Origin: Exiguobacterium artemiae 255-15
GTDB lineage: Bacteria; Bacillota; Bacilli; Exiguobacteriales; Exiguobacteriaceae
Direction: 5' to 3'
Length of the DNA: 64,000 bases
NCBI RefSeq assembly: GCF_000019905.1
Contig: NC_010556.1
Span: forward strand, 2,878,001 to 2,942,000
The notes beneath the pieces were generated by a model that was not told where the DNA came from, did not search any database, and saw nothing but the letters and a program-made list of their open reading frames with translations. The position numbers and the translations under genes were made by a program. Each line of letters opens with the position of its first letter. The stretch's first letter is position 1. Below, one piece after another: positions 1 to 8,321 of this stretch.

Positions 1-11
1 AGGAACCTTTG

Positions 12-977
12 ATGACCAACATTCGTGACTTAGCACGTGAAGCAGAGGTTTCAGTGACGACAGTCTCGCGTGTCCTCAATGATCATCCGTACGTCGCGGA
101 AGATAAACGCCGGGCCGTCCAGGACGCCATCACAAAGCTCGGTTATATCCGTAATCAAACCGCTGTCCAGTTGTCGACCGGTCAAACGAAAACGATCGGT
201 GTCATGCTACCTTACGTCGATCATCCCTACCACGCTGCCATCCTGCACGGGATTGCCCAGTGCGCTTTTGAGGAAGGCTATCGTTTTTTGACGTGGCAGA
301 CGAACTATATTGCGTCACATGAACAGACGGTTCTTCAAGCCCTCGCCCAACGTGAAGTTGACGGACTGATTGTCGTGTCCCACAGTCTGCCGGTCGATGA
401 GATTTTACGATACGAGCAGTACGGTCCGATTGTGTTTTGTGAGCATCATGAAGATGTCTCTTCCGTCTATATCAATCATTATACCGCGTTTCAAAGCGGG
501 TTAAAGACCCTTCAGTCTTTCGGGCATACTCAGATCGGGATTTGTCTTGGTCGCCCTGACAGCACAAACAGCCGTGCCCGAAAGCAGGCCTATCAGGATA
601 CCGTGTCACCGGAAGATACGTCATGGATTTATCAACAGGCGTTGACGATTGAGGACGGAGCCGACATCGCCCGGCAGTGGTCCAATCAATCCTGTCGCCC
701 AAGTGCTTTGTTAACCGCCAGTGACCATGTGGCCGCGGGTATCATTCTCGAGCTTCGCAAACAAGGTTACCGGATTCCGGAAGATTTAGCCGTGATCGGA
801 TTCGACGGCAGTGATTTGGCTGTCGTCCTGAATCTGACGACGGTTGCCGTCCCTTATGAGACGATCGGCCGCCAAGCCTTTTTCATCGCGATCAGCGACA
901 ATTGGCGCGACCATCCTCAAATCGAAATCCCGACTGCTCTGCTGAGTGGATTAACGGCTGTTAAAGTCAAAGAATAG
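12..977 (+). CDS. LacI/GalR-family transcriptional regulator
   Basis: A 321-residue DNA-binding repressor-type protein. The N-terminal helix-turn-helix (about residues 1-50) has the family pattern VSVTTVSRVLN, followed by a periplasmic-binding-protein-like effector domain (about 60-320) that normally binds a sugar or sugar phosphate. I chose ATG at 12, six bases after AGGAA at 1-5, over TTG at 9. The gene is complete but its upstream region lies outside the window, so its operator cannot be read. It stands alone before a strong terminator. Its target is unknown; carbohydrate genes are the usual targets, and the nearest sugar genes here are 13 kb away. Confidence 0.9.
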   Translation: MTNIRDLAREAEVSVTTVSRVLNDHPYVAEDKRRAVQDAITKLGYIRNQTAVQLSTGQTKTIGVMLPYVDHPYHAAILHGIAQCAFEEGYRFLTWQTNYIASHEQTVLQALAQREVDGLIVVSHSLPVDEILRYEQYGPIVFCEHHEDVSSVYINHYTAFQSGLKTLQSFGHTQIGICLGRPDSTNSRARKQAYQDTVSPEDTSWIYQQALTIEDGADIARQWSNQSCRPSALLTASDHVAAGIILELRKQGYRIPEDLAVIGFDGSDLAVVLNLTTVAVPYETIGRQAFFIAISDNWRDHPQIEIPTALLSGLTAVKVKE

Positions 978-980
978 ATG

Positions 981-1025
981 AAAACCCGCTCTTGTCTCGC
1001 AAATGCGTCAAGAGCGGGTTTTTTG
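981..1025 (+). terminator. Rho-independent terminator of the lacI-type gene
   Basis: Stem AAACCCGCTCTTG pairs with CAAGAGCGGGTTT around a 14-base loop and is followed by T residues. It lies just after the stop at 977. Confidence 0.9.
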
Positions 1026-1039
1026 AATGATTTGCTGTT

Positions 1040-1702
1040 TTATAGAGAACCTGCCGCAATGTAACGCGATCCCCAGTAGCCGCTCCGGAATGATTCTTTG
1101 ACGACCTGTCCGTAATAGGAATTGGCATTGATCATCGTCGATCCATCAACCGCAATCCCGACATGCTGAATTCCGCTTCCGTGCGTGAAGAAGACGAGAT
1201 CTCCGGCAACGGGAGCCGTTCGTTTCGTCGCGCCGTATTGTGCCGCTGCCGTCCGCGGTAACGACTTGCCTAACGCGTTGTAAACATAACGTGTGAAGCC
1301 GGAACAGTCGAAACTGACAGGCCCCGTCGCACCGAATACGTACGGACGTCCTTTTAAGCCTTCTGCGACCGATACGACGGCTGCTCCATTTTTAGTTAAT
1401 CCTGTTGTCGCTTTGGCATTAAATGCTTTTGTATATGTAGCCGCTATGTACGCATTTTTTCCCGCATACCGGAGTTGATACCAATTGTTTGCTGTTTTAC
1501 CGAGGACCGTTACCGTTTGCCCTAGTTTCAGTTGACCCAGTTTTTGTCCCATCGTCGTCGCTTTGGACCGGACATTCAACACATCGACCGCTACGACAAC
1601 TTTTTTCGATGTACTGGCTTTCGTTTGTTGTGGAACAGCCGCGAAGCTGCTGATGAGTAATGTTGCCAATACAACGATCCGCACTAAAAATGAACTTTTC
1701 AT
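1040..1702 (-). CDS. secreted NlpC/P60 peptidoglycan hydrolase with SH3b domain
   Basis: Predicted cell-wall endopeptidase of 220 residues that would cleave within peptidoglycan stem peptides outside the cell. It has a signal peptide (MKSSF..., hydrophobic to about residue 25, ending before KAST), one bacterial SH3 domain (about 35-95; wall binding), and a C-terminal NlpC/P60 domain. The catalytic cysteine is in FDCSGF, the histidine in HVGIAV, and the third polar position in NANSYYG. The start at 1702 is chosen because AGGAG sits 8 bases upstream; an 11-residue longer in-frame version would bury the signal peptide. It is a single gene with no obvious operon partner. Confidence 0.92.
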   Translation of the reverse strand: MKSSFLVRIVVLATLLISSFAAVPQQTKASTSKKVVVAVDVLNVRSKATTMGQKLGQLKLGQTVTVLGKTANNWYQLRYAGKNAYIAATYTKAFNAKATTGLTKNGAAVVSVAEGLKGRPYVFGATGPVSFDCSGFTRYVYNALGKSLPRTAAAQYGATKRTAPVAGDLVFFTHGSGIQHVGIAVDGSTMINANSYYGQVVKESFRSGYWGSRYIAAGSL

Positions 1703-1843
1703 CCGTCTGTCTCCTTTATAAATATGTTTATGCAAAAAACTAAATTATCAGATAATTACTGTTTTTATCCTATCATGCTGATTTCTTCCATCGCGTTACA
1801 GTTTATTAACAGGGTTAGTTTCCCGTAACACTTCTGTAACAAA

Positions 1844-1898
1844 TAAAAAAACAGGTCTTGAAACGGCAGTTTAGAGCCGTTTCAAGAAACCTGTTCAA
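1844..1898 (-). terminator. terminator of the RND efflux operon
   Basis: An inverted repeat (ACAGGT, then CTTGAAACGGC / GCCGTTTCAAG, then ACCTGT) is followed on the minus strand by a run of T (A run at 1844-1850). It lies just beyond the stop of the efflux gene. Confidence 0.88.
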
Positions 1899-1919
1899 AT
1901 GATTAAACCTTAAGTCTGC

Positions 1920-4900
1920 TTAATCCATTGACTTATTTTTCCGAAAGCGTGCAAAGAATTCGTAGACGATCGGAACAATCAGCAACGTCAAGAGTGTCGA
2001 ACTCGTTAGCCCACCGATGACCGTTACCCCAAGTCCTTTCGAAATCAAGGCGCCGCCTTCAAGACCGAGTGCCAGTGGTGACAAGGCACCAATCGTCGCG
2101 AGAGCTGTCATCAAGATCGGACGAAGTCGTGTTCCTGCCGCGTCCAACAAGGCTTCCCGCGTATCGAGTCCTTCTTTTTCCTTATGAATGACACGGTCGA
2201 TCAATACAATCGCGTTTGTTACGACGATTCCGATCAGCATCAATGCACCGATCAACGAAGAAACGGAAATCGTTTCGCCTGTAATCAACAGGGCAAGTAA
2301 CCCGCCGATGATCGCAAACGGAAGCGAGAATAAGATGACAAGTGGTGTCAACGCGCCTCCGAATGTGACGACAAGAACCAGATAGACAATCGCGACGGCT
2401 GCTGCCATTGCAAGTCCGAGTTGCGTGAACGATTCCTGAATTTGTTCCGTCACACCGCCTGCTTTATAGGAGACACCTGTCGGAAGATTAATCTTTTTGA
2501 CCGTTTTATCGATTGCTTGTGAAGCTTCTGTTGCTTTGTCTGTTTTTAATTCTGCTGTGACTGTCGCGACCAGCTTACCGTCCCGCTCACTGAGTGAATC
2601 CGGTGTCGTCCCTTTTTTGACCGAGACGAAATCCGACAGTTTCCGGACACCAAGCGGCGTCGTCACATCTGTTTTTTGTAGATCGTTGATGGAATCATAT
2701 GTCGTCTGTTCGTTCGGAACGATGACATCGAGTTCCTTACCGTCTACTTTTATAGTAGAAAGTGGTTTTTCTTCACCTTGCACATTAGCAATACCTTGAG
2801 CCAATTGCGCTGTCGAGATACCGAATTCAGCGGCTTTTTGTTGGTCGACTTCAAATGTGTACTGTGTATACGACTCCTTTAAATCAGTCGTTACTTTACG
2901 CACGTATTTCGATTCGCCTTCAATCGCTTTCACGAATTCAGGTGTAATCTTTTGCAGATCCTCAATCGAATTGGCATAAACCGAATACGAGACACCGGAA
3001 GAGGCCGCTCCTCCGCTGAAGTCCTGTTCTTTCCATTCGCCGGTCGGAATCTCTTTATTCAATTGTTTGATTGCCTGTTGTTTTACATCTGCAAAATCAG
3101 CTGTATCCGGATCATACTGGGCAATGAAAACAGCTTGCTTTGTATTTCCGGGATTCAATGGATTTTCTCCACCGACTGTAAATTGAAGATTATCCATATC
3201 ACGTTGCTTTTCAAAATATCCTTCTGCCAGGTCGGCAGCCTTCAATGAATCATCTAACGTTTGACCCGGTTTTGGATTATACGTCACGTAAAATGTTTTT
3301 TCACTCTCTTGATTCAAGAAGTTGACACCGATGGTCGGAACAAGCGCGAAACTGCCGATCAGCAACAGTACAGCGAGACCAAAGACGACAAATTTATGGT
3401 TCAACGACCAATTCAGTACACCACGGTACCAGTTGGCAAGTTTGCCACCGTCTTCTTTTTCCGGTTTTGGTGCCTTCCCGCGTTTAAAGAGTGAATCAGC
3501 AAACATCGGAACAACCGTTACAGCTACGATCAATGAGGCAAAGAGTGCAAAGACGACCGTCAAGGCGAACGGAAGGAACAGTTCACCAACAAATCCTGTA
3601 ACGAATCCGAGCGGCAGGAAGACGGCAATCGTGACGATTGTCGATGAAGCGACCGGAATGAAGACTTCACGTGTTGCCTCAATGATGAGCGCCTTCCCTT
3701 TTAATGGTTCAGTCGGATCCGTCAATCGACGGTAAATGTTTTCAATGACGACAATCGAATCATCCACGACTCGACCAATCGCAACTGTCATCGCCCCAAG
3801 CGTCATGATGTTGAGTGAGATGTCCAACTGTTTCAAGACCAAAATCGCCATCAGCAGGGATAAGGGAATCGAAATGACTGCAATGATTGTTGATTTGAAG
3901 TTCCGTAAGAACAAGAGAATGATGACGACCGCGAACAAGGCACCAATCAATGCTTTGCTGATCATCGTCGAGACAGATTCCTCAATCGGCTTCCCTTGGT
4001 CAAGCGTGACCGATGCTTTGACGCCGTCGTTGTCTTTCTCAAAGTCTTTAATCGTCTCTTTCACCGCATTGACGACTTCGACGGTATTGGCATCCTGTGA
4101 TTTCGTTACCTGGACGCCGATTGAACGTTCCCCGTTCGACCGGGAAATCGATTCTTCGATTCCTTTGTCTTCAATCTTCGCCAGTTGCGACAATTTGACG
4201 GTCGGAACCTGCGTCGGTGCTGCTGCAACCGGCGTTTGTCCTGCCGGTGCAGATGATGCAGGTGCTTGCGTCTGACCTTGTGTTGCATCTGATCCTGATG
4301 CAGGTGTTTGCGTCTGTCCTTGTCCTGCACCTGGTGTGGCTTGTGGCGTGTAAGGCAAACGGATATTTTTTAACGCGTTGACCGTCGTGGCCTTCCCATC
4401 GAGTACGACCGCCTGTTCTTTATCACCTAATTCATATAACCCGAGAGCCAAGCGGGAATCATTCGCTTGAATCAGCTGTTTGACGTTCTCTTCCGTCAAT
4501 CCGTACTGTTGCAGTTTCTTCTCATCGAATCGAATCTCGATTCGGCGGATTTCCTGACCGGCGATTTGAACCGTCTGTGCTCCTTCGATTCCTTCAAGTT
4601 TCGGTTGGAGCTCGTTTTCGACCAGTTTCGTCAAATCGGATAAGGAGCGGTTTTCATCCGATACAGCAAAGCCGATGATCGGGAAGGCATCAAATGAAAT
4701 ACGTGAAACTTGAGGTTCCTGTGCGCCTTCCGGCAATTCCACATTAGCCAATGCTTCTTTGACTTTTTGTTCCGCTTCGTCCATGTCTGTACTGAAGCTG
4801 TAGTCGATTTGTAGATTTGAAGCATTCTGGAAAGAGGACGAGCGGACGGTTTCGACTCCGCCAAGATTCTCGACCTTACTTTCAAGTTCACGACTGACCT

Positions 4901-5087
4901 CATCGAGTACTTGTTCCGGTGTTGCACCCGGATAAATCGTCGTCACAGACACAGTTGGTGTCGTGATGTCGGGCAACGTCTCGAGTTTCATCGTCGTTCC
5001 GGCATAAATTCCGGCAACTGTGATGATAATCGTCAGTAACCAAAGAGCAAACTTATTATTGACTGAAAATTGAATGATACGCTTCAT
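1920..5087 (-). CDS. RND-family efflux transporter (AcrB/SwrC-like)
   Basis: Proton-driven resistance-nodulation-division pump of 1055 residues in the cytoplasmic membrane. The layout is classic: first membrane helix at the N terminus (MKRIIQF... about 12-30), a large extracytoplasmic loop, a block of helices (about 380-580) with the family region GRVVDDSIVVIENIYR, a second loop and a second helix block (about 890-1045). In Bacillota the closest known relative in style is SwrC/YerP, linked to lipopeptide export and resistance; the substrate here is unknown. An insertion of about 50 residues rich in Gln, Pro, Ala and Thr lies near residues 248-300, in the first loop. It follows tetR by 44 bases, so the two are probably co-transcribed and self-repressed. 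Confidence 0.93.
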   Translation of the reverse strand: MKRIIQFSVNNKFALWLLTIIITVAGIYAGTTMKLETLPDITTPTVSVTTIYPGATPEQVLDEVSRELESKVENLGGVETVRSSSFQNASNLQIDYSFSTDMDEAEQKVKEALANVELPEGAQEPQVSRISFDAFPIIGFAVSDENRSLSDLTKLVENELQPKLEGIEGAQTVQIAGQEIRRIEIRFDEKKLQQYGLTEENVKQLIQANDSRLALGLYELGDKEQAVVLDGKATTVNALKNIRLPYTPQATPGAGQGQTQTPASGSDATQGQTQAPASSAPAGQTPVAAAPTQVPTVKLSQLAKIEDKGIEESISRSNGERSIGVQVTKSQDANTVEVVNAVKETIKDFEKDNDGVKASVTLDQGKPIEESVSTMISKALIGALFAVVIILLFLRNFKSTIIAVISIPLSLLMAILVLKQLDISLNIMTLGAMTVAIGRVVDDSIVVIENIYRRLTDPTEPLKGKALIIEATREVFIPVASSTIVTIAVFLPLGFVTGFVGELFLPFALTVVFALFASLIVAVTVVPMFADSLFKRGKAPKPEKEDGGKLANWYRGVLNWSLNHKFVVFGLAVLLLIGSFALVPTIGVNFLNQESEKTFYVTYNPKPGQTLDDSLKAADLAEGYFEKQRDMDNLQFTVGGENPLNPGNTKQAVFIAQYDPDTADFADVKQQAIKQLNKEIPTGEWKEQDFSGGAASSGVSYSVYANSIEDLQKITPEFVKAIEGESKYVRKVTTDLKESYTQYTFEVDQQKAAEFGISTAQLAQGIANVQGEEKPLSTIKVDGKELDVIVPNEQTTYDSINDLQKTDVTTPLGVRKLSDFVSVKKGTTPDSLSERDGKLVATVTAELKTDKATEASQAIDKTVKKINLPTGVSYKAGGVTEQIQESFTQLGLAMAAAVAIVYLVLVVTFGGALTPLVILFSLPFAIIGGLLALLITGETISVSSLIGALMLIGIVVTNAIVLIDRVIHKEKEGLDTREALLDAAGTRLRPILMTALATIGALSPLALGLEGGALISKGLGVTVIGGLTSSTLLTLLIVPIVYEFFARFRKNKSMD
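4255..4324. repeat. imperfect 42-bp-period tandem repeat in the RND gene
   Basis: Two 28-base copies starting at 4255 and 4297 differ at only a few positions. The period is 42 bases, exactly 14 codons, so gain or loss of a unit keeps the reading frame. It encodes the low-complexity Gln/Pro/Ala/Thr insertion of the efflux pump. Confidence 0.8.
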
Positions 5088-5131
5088 GGTAAAAATCCGC
5101 CTTCTCTCTCTTCTTTTTCAATTCCATCTTG

Positions 5132-5689
5132 TTACTTCGCTGCTTGATCAATCTTACGTGCTTGTTTTAATAAACGTTCAATCAAGGCTTGCCGTACGTC
5201 AGATGCGGGCTGACCAAACTGAAAATGTTCCGACATCTTCAATCCGTCCAGTGTAAAACGGATCATCATCGCTTCGACAGGATCTGCCTGTTCCATCAAG
5301 TGATCAAAAAATTGATGGACCTGCTTTTTTCGTTCTTCCACGAAAGCGGCATTTTCCTTTAACAGGGACAATAAAAACAATACCGTGTCAATATCGAGAC
5401 AAAACTCTTCATCTCGCTGTGCCTGCAGCATGACGAAAGCTTCCATCGGACCAAACCCTTGTCCGAGATACGTCTGATACTGCTGGAACTGACGCCGTTC
5501 CTGTTCTTCGATCACACCCATCAACAATTCTTCTTTTGAAGAAAAATGATACAATAGCCCGCCTTTCGAGACATTCGCCTGTTTCGCCACTTCTTCAAGT
5601 GTCAGTTGCGGAAATCCTTGGGTCAGCATGACTTGAACGGTCGCATCCGTAATCCGACGTCGTGTTTCCAACGCTTTTGTACTGACCAT
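5132..5689 (-). CDS. TetR-family repressor
   Basis: A 185-residue TetR-type regulator. The N-terminal helix-turn-helix covers about residues 10-55 (TLEEVAKQANVSKGGLLYHFSSKEELL), followed by a helical ligand-binding domain resembling those of multidrug-sensing members. It lies first in a two-gene unit with the RND pump. A near-perfect palindrome at 5715-5728, in its own promoter region, is the likely operator. The inferred job is to repress the pump until an inducing compound binds. The start is supported by GGGAG seven bases upstream. Confidence 0.93.
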   Translation of the reverse strand: MVSTKALETRRRITDATVQVMLTQGFPQLTLEEVAKQANVSKGGLLYHFSSKEELLMGVIEEQERRQFQQYQTYLGQGFGPMEAFVMLQAQRDEEFCLDIDTVLFLLSLLKENAAFVEERKKQVHQFFDHLMEQADPVEAMMIRFTLDGLKMSEHFQFGQPASDVRQALIERLLKQARKIDQAAK

Positions 5690-5714
5690 AACCTTTCTCC
5701 CTTCATTTTACTGT

Positions 5715-5728
5715 ACCGTCTGGACGGT
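5715..5728. promoter_or_regulatory. palindromic operator, probably for the TetR repressor
   Basis: ACCGTC-TG-GACGGT is a perfect 6-bp inverted repeat with a 2-bp centre, 26 bases upstream of the tetR start. Its position and symmetry fit autoregulation. Confidence 0.65.
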
Positions 5729-5778
5729 TTCTTTTTTAAATATACGAAGTTCTGTTACGCTTTGCAAGATTAAATCCA

Positions 5779-5794
5779 TGTTTCACGTGAAACG
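5779..5794. promoter_or_regulatory. parS-like ParB (Spo0J) binding site
   Basis: TGTTTCACGTGAAACG matches the Bacillus parS consensus TGTTNCACGTGAAACA at 15 of 16 positions (the last base differs), with a perfect 14-bp palindrome at its core. It lies between tetR and proC. In this group parS sites nucleate ParB spreading for chromosome segregation and are concentrated around the origin. Confidence 0.8.
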
Positions 5795-5822
5795 CTTTAT
5801 TTCACTCGAAGCAACTCTATTT

Positions 5823-5870
5823 AAAAGCGCCCGCCGTTTCTCTTTTAATCAAGAAGCGGCGGGCGTTTCG
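5823..5870 (-). terminator. terminator of proC
   Basis: A GC-rich stem (GCGCCCGCCG / CGGCGGGCGT plus flanking A/T pairs) follows the proC stop, with a T-rich tail on the minus strand. Confidence 0.85.
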
Positions 5871-5879
5871 GATGATTTT

Positions 5880-6650
5880 TTAATTTTTTTCGCGAGCGCT
5901 CTCCATCAAAGCCTCATACATCGCTTGTGCCAAGTCATGTTCACGCAACACACGGACTCCACGATCCGTCGGGCCACCCGGTGCTGCCACATCCTTGATC
6001 AGTTCTTCTGTCGGACGTTCTTCATGCAACAGCAGTTCCGCTGATCCTTTCATCGCCTGGGCAATGATTCTCCGGGCAGAAGAAGCATCGAAACCGGCTT
6101 TCGTCAACACAGGTGTCATCGCGCCGACGATTTCATAGAAAAATGCGGGACTGCACCCTGCTGCTGCCATCAGATACGGCATCGTCGCCGCATTCGTTTC
6201 GACCGTCTCACCCACGCGTCCAAATAATGCCGTCGCCTGTTGTCTTTTCTCGTCCGATACAAGGTCACCAAACCAAAGTCCGGTCATCCCTGTCCGAAAT
6301 GCGACGGGTGTATTCGGCATCGCGCAGACGGCACCACATGAAATATGTGCTTCGATTTCTGCCGGTGTAATGTGCGCGGCGACGGACACGACCAATTGAT
6401 CCGTCCTCCAAGTCTGCTGTTTGATGTAGTCGAGCACTCCGTCCGGCTGCATTGCCAAAACGACGACATCAAATTGATCCACCTGTTCCTCAGCCGTCGT
6501 CCGGACACCGTACTGCTCCGCCAGAGCAAACAGACGCGACCGGTCCGCTCGATTGGTCATCGTAATCATTTGAGGAGATATCCCGGAATCCAGCCAGCCT
6601 TTGACTAACGACTCACTCATCGAACCTGCCCCTACCATTAAAATATTCAT
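5880..6650 (-). CDS. proC: pyrroline-5-carboxylate reductase
   Basis: A 256-residue cytoplasmic enzyme that reduces 1-pyrroline-5-carboxylate to proline with NAD(P)H, the last step of proline synthesis. The N-terminal Rossmann fold has MNILMVGAGSM. The C-terminal dimerisation region carries the family signature around DVAAPGGPTDRGVRVL, where the usual GGTT/GGAT is GGPT. The start at 6650 has GGGAGG 7 bases upstream; an upstream in-frame start would read through this site. Bacilli often have several paralogues (ProH, ProI, ProG, ComER), and the exact one cannot be settled from the sequence alone. It is a single gene with its own terminator. Confidence 0.88.
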   Translation of the reverse strand: MNILMVGAGSMSESLVKGWLDSGISPQMITMTNRADRSRLFALAEQYGVRTTAEEQVDQFDVVVLAMQPDGVLDYIKQQTWRTDQLVVSVAAHITPAEIEAHISCGAVCAMPNTPVAFRTGMTGLWFGDLVSDEKRQQATALFGRVGETVETNAATMPYLMAAAGCSPAFFYEIVGAMTPVLTKAGFDASSARRIIAQAMKGSAELLLHEERPTEELIKDVAAPGGPTDRGVRVLREHDLAQAMYEALMESAREKN

Positions 6651-6665
6651 TTCATTGCCTCCCAA

Positions 6666-6693
6666 CAAAAAAAGGACCAATTGCTGGTCCTTC
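6666..6693 (-). terminator. terminator of the CBS-ACT gene
   Basis: AAGGACCA / TGGTCCTT hairpin, with a run of seven T on the minus strand. It lies between the CBS-ACT gene and proC. Confidence 0.9.
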
Positions 6694-6707
6694 GGATTTC
6701 CTAGTCA

Positions 6708-7346
6708 TTATACACGAACTGCCAAGTCCTCGACAGCAACGACGCGGAGTCCTTTTTCGTTTAATTTCTTGACGATTTTCTTTTTCGTCTTCTCATCACA
6801 ATCCGTTGGTAATGTGATCAAGACACGGCGCATGACACTGCTTTTTGCATCCAATGTCATCAGACTCGCAACCGTTGAGTATTTGTTAATGATTTTCGCG
6901 ATCTTTTCAAGCGCCCCTTTTTGTTCACTGAGGGCAACCGTCAGGACATAACTGCCTGAATCACGGTTCCACGCTTCTTCGAGCATACCCAGCATTTTTC
7001 CGTGGGGTAAAATCCCGAAAAATTGTCCATCATCGTTCAGAACAGCAATGTAAGGCAATTCTTTGATGGAGAAAAAGACTTCAAAGAAGTTACTGCCTGT
7101 GTAGATGAACTTCGTCGTGTTTTTGATCAGTGTCATAACGTTGTCGTCTAAACTTCCGCCGTTCATTCCGTGACGGTAAATATGCATTTTATAGATGTTT
7201 CCTTTGAACAACTGACCGGTTTGATCAAGAACCGGGACACAGCGGTATCCTGTCTCTTCCAGCGTCTGTAACGCTTCTCGCAGGGTAGCCGTCTCTGAAA
7301 TCTTGACACACTGGTGTTTCGGAATACACAAACTTTGAACGAGCAT
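6708..7346 (-). CDS. CBS-pair and ACT domain protein (CbpA-like)
   Basis: A 212-residue soluble protein. Two CBS motifs occupy about residues 1-125 (VKISETATLREALQTL, then a second motif around ELPYIAVLNDDGQFFGILP), followed by an ACT domain (about 130-210; YVLTVALSEQKGALEKIAKI). CBS pairs bind adenosine nucleotides, and ACT domains bind small ligands. The domain order and length resemble the cyclic-di-AMP-binding protein CbpA described in Listeria, so a second-messenger sensor is plausible but not shown. The start is supported by GAGGAGG nine bases upstream. It is a single gene, divergent from the phosphate transport operon. Confidence 0.78.
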   Translation of the reverse strand: MLVQSLCIPKHQCVKISETATLREALQTLEETGYRCVPVLDQTGQLFKGNIYKMHIYRHGMNGGSLDDNVMTLIKNTTKFIYTGSNFFEVFFSIKELPYIAVLNDDGQFFGILPHGKMLGMLEEAWNRDSGSYVLTVALSEQKGALEKIAKIINKYSTVASLMTLDAKSSVMRRVLITLPTDCDEKTKKKIVKKLNEKGLRVVAVEDLAVRV

Positions 7347-7560
7347 ACAAAACGTCCTCCTCTTTCCTTTACATGATTATACCTGATTTACATGGCGCTC
7401 TAACTTAATTTCTTATTCGCTTCCGCTCTTCCTTCTCCTGCTTTTCTTCTATTCCCTTACAAAGGGCAACGGAAAACACAAGTTTCCCCAAGATTAATAA
7501 GCGAATCCATCTTATTGTTTCAATTTTTAATTCTTTGTTAAATCAGCAATCCCATTAGTA

Positions 7561-7614
7561 TTAAGATTTATTAAGATTTCGTAAAGACGGGACATAGTTG
7601 TATTCTTTTACAAT
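7561..7614 (+). promoter_or_regulatory. possible PhoP-type direct repeats and -10 of the DUF47-pit operon
   Basis: TTAAGA at 7561 and 7571 and GTAAAG at 7581 recur every 10 bases, upstream of a -10-like TACAAT at 7609-7614 that lacks a good -35. This resembles an activator-dependent Pho promoter. The known Bacillus PhoP spacing is 11 bases, so the match is imperfect. The 341-base gap (7347-7687) holds nothing else I can identify. Confidence 0.4.
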
Positions 7615-7687
7615 AGCGTCTGATACAATCGAACTCGTGAAGTCACTTCACTATTCTATTCTTGTTCTTAATATGGAGGCAGAAGAA

Positions 7688-8305
7688 ATGTTCAGTAAAA
7701 AACAAGATCCATTCGCGGTTAAATTATCTGAGATTGCAGGACACTTGCAACGAACGTCACAATTTTTCGTTGATTTTAAAATTAATGGTATTGCCGATGT
7801 CAAAGAATTCGCCCATAAAGTAAAAGATTTTGAAACAGCCGGTGACGATCTGATGCACCAATTGATCATCGATTTGAACAACGCGTTCATCACACCGATC
7901 GACCGTGAAGATTTATTAGCACTTGCTAATTCACTTGACGACGTCCTTGACGGTTTTGAAGAATGTTCTGCTATTTTTGAAATTTACAACATCGTCCAAG
8001 CAGACGAGCATATGATCCGTTTTGTGGATGAGATCCACATTGCCGTTAATGAGCTCGCTTTATCAATGGATTTGTTAGTCGCACGCAAACTTCAGCCGAT
8101 GCGCGAACACGTCATCAAAGTAAAAGAACAAGAAACAATCTGTGACAACTTGCGTCGTAAATCAATCAAAGCATTGTTCGCAACAGAAACAGATCCAATC
8201 AAAATCATTCAATACAAAGAAATTTATGAGTCGCTCGAATCAATCGCCGATTACTGCCAAGATGCAGCAAACGTCATTGAAACGATCATCATGAAAAATG
8301 CATAA
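7688..8305 (+). CDS. DUF47 (PhoU-like) phosphate transport accessory protein
   Basis: A 205-residue, all-helical cytoplasmic protein of the DUF47/PhoU-like family. Such proteins sit next to Pit transporters and are thought to regulate them, binding metal or phosphate. Motifs include FETAGDDLMHQL and acidic helices around EDLLALANSLDDVLDGFEE. The start at 7688 is chosen for GGAGG 8 bases upstream and because homologues begin MFSKK. It is followed 16 bases later by the Pit permease, so the two form an operon. Confidence 0.9.
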   Translation: MFSKKQDPFAVKLSEIAGHLQRTSQFFVDFKINGIADVKEFAHKVKDFETAGDDLMHQLIIDLNNAFITPIDREDLLALANSLDDVLDGFEECSAIFEIYNIVQADEHMIRFVDEIHIAVNELALSMDLLVARKLQPMREHVIKVKEQETICDNLRRKSIKALFATETDPIKIIQYKEIYESLESIADYCQDAANVIETIIMKNA

Positions 8306-8321
8306 GTGAGGAGCTAACGAG

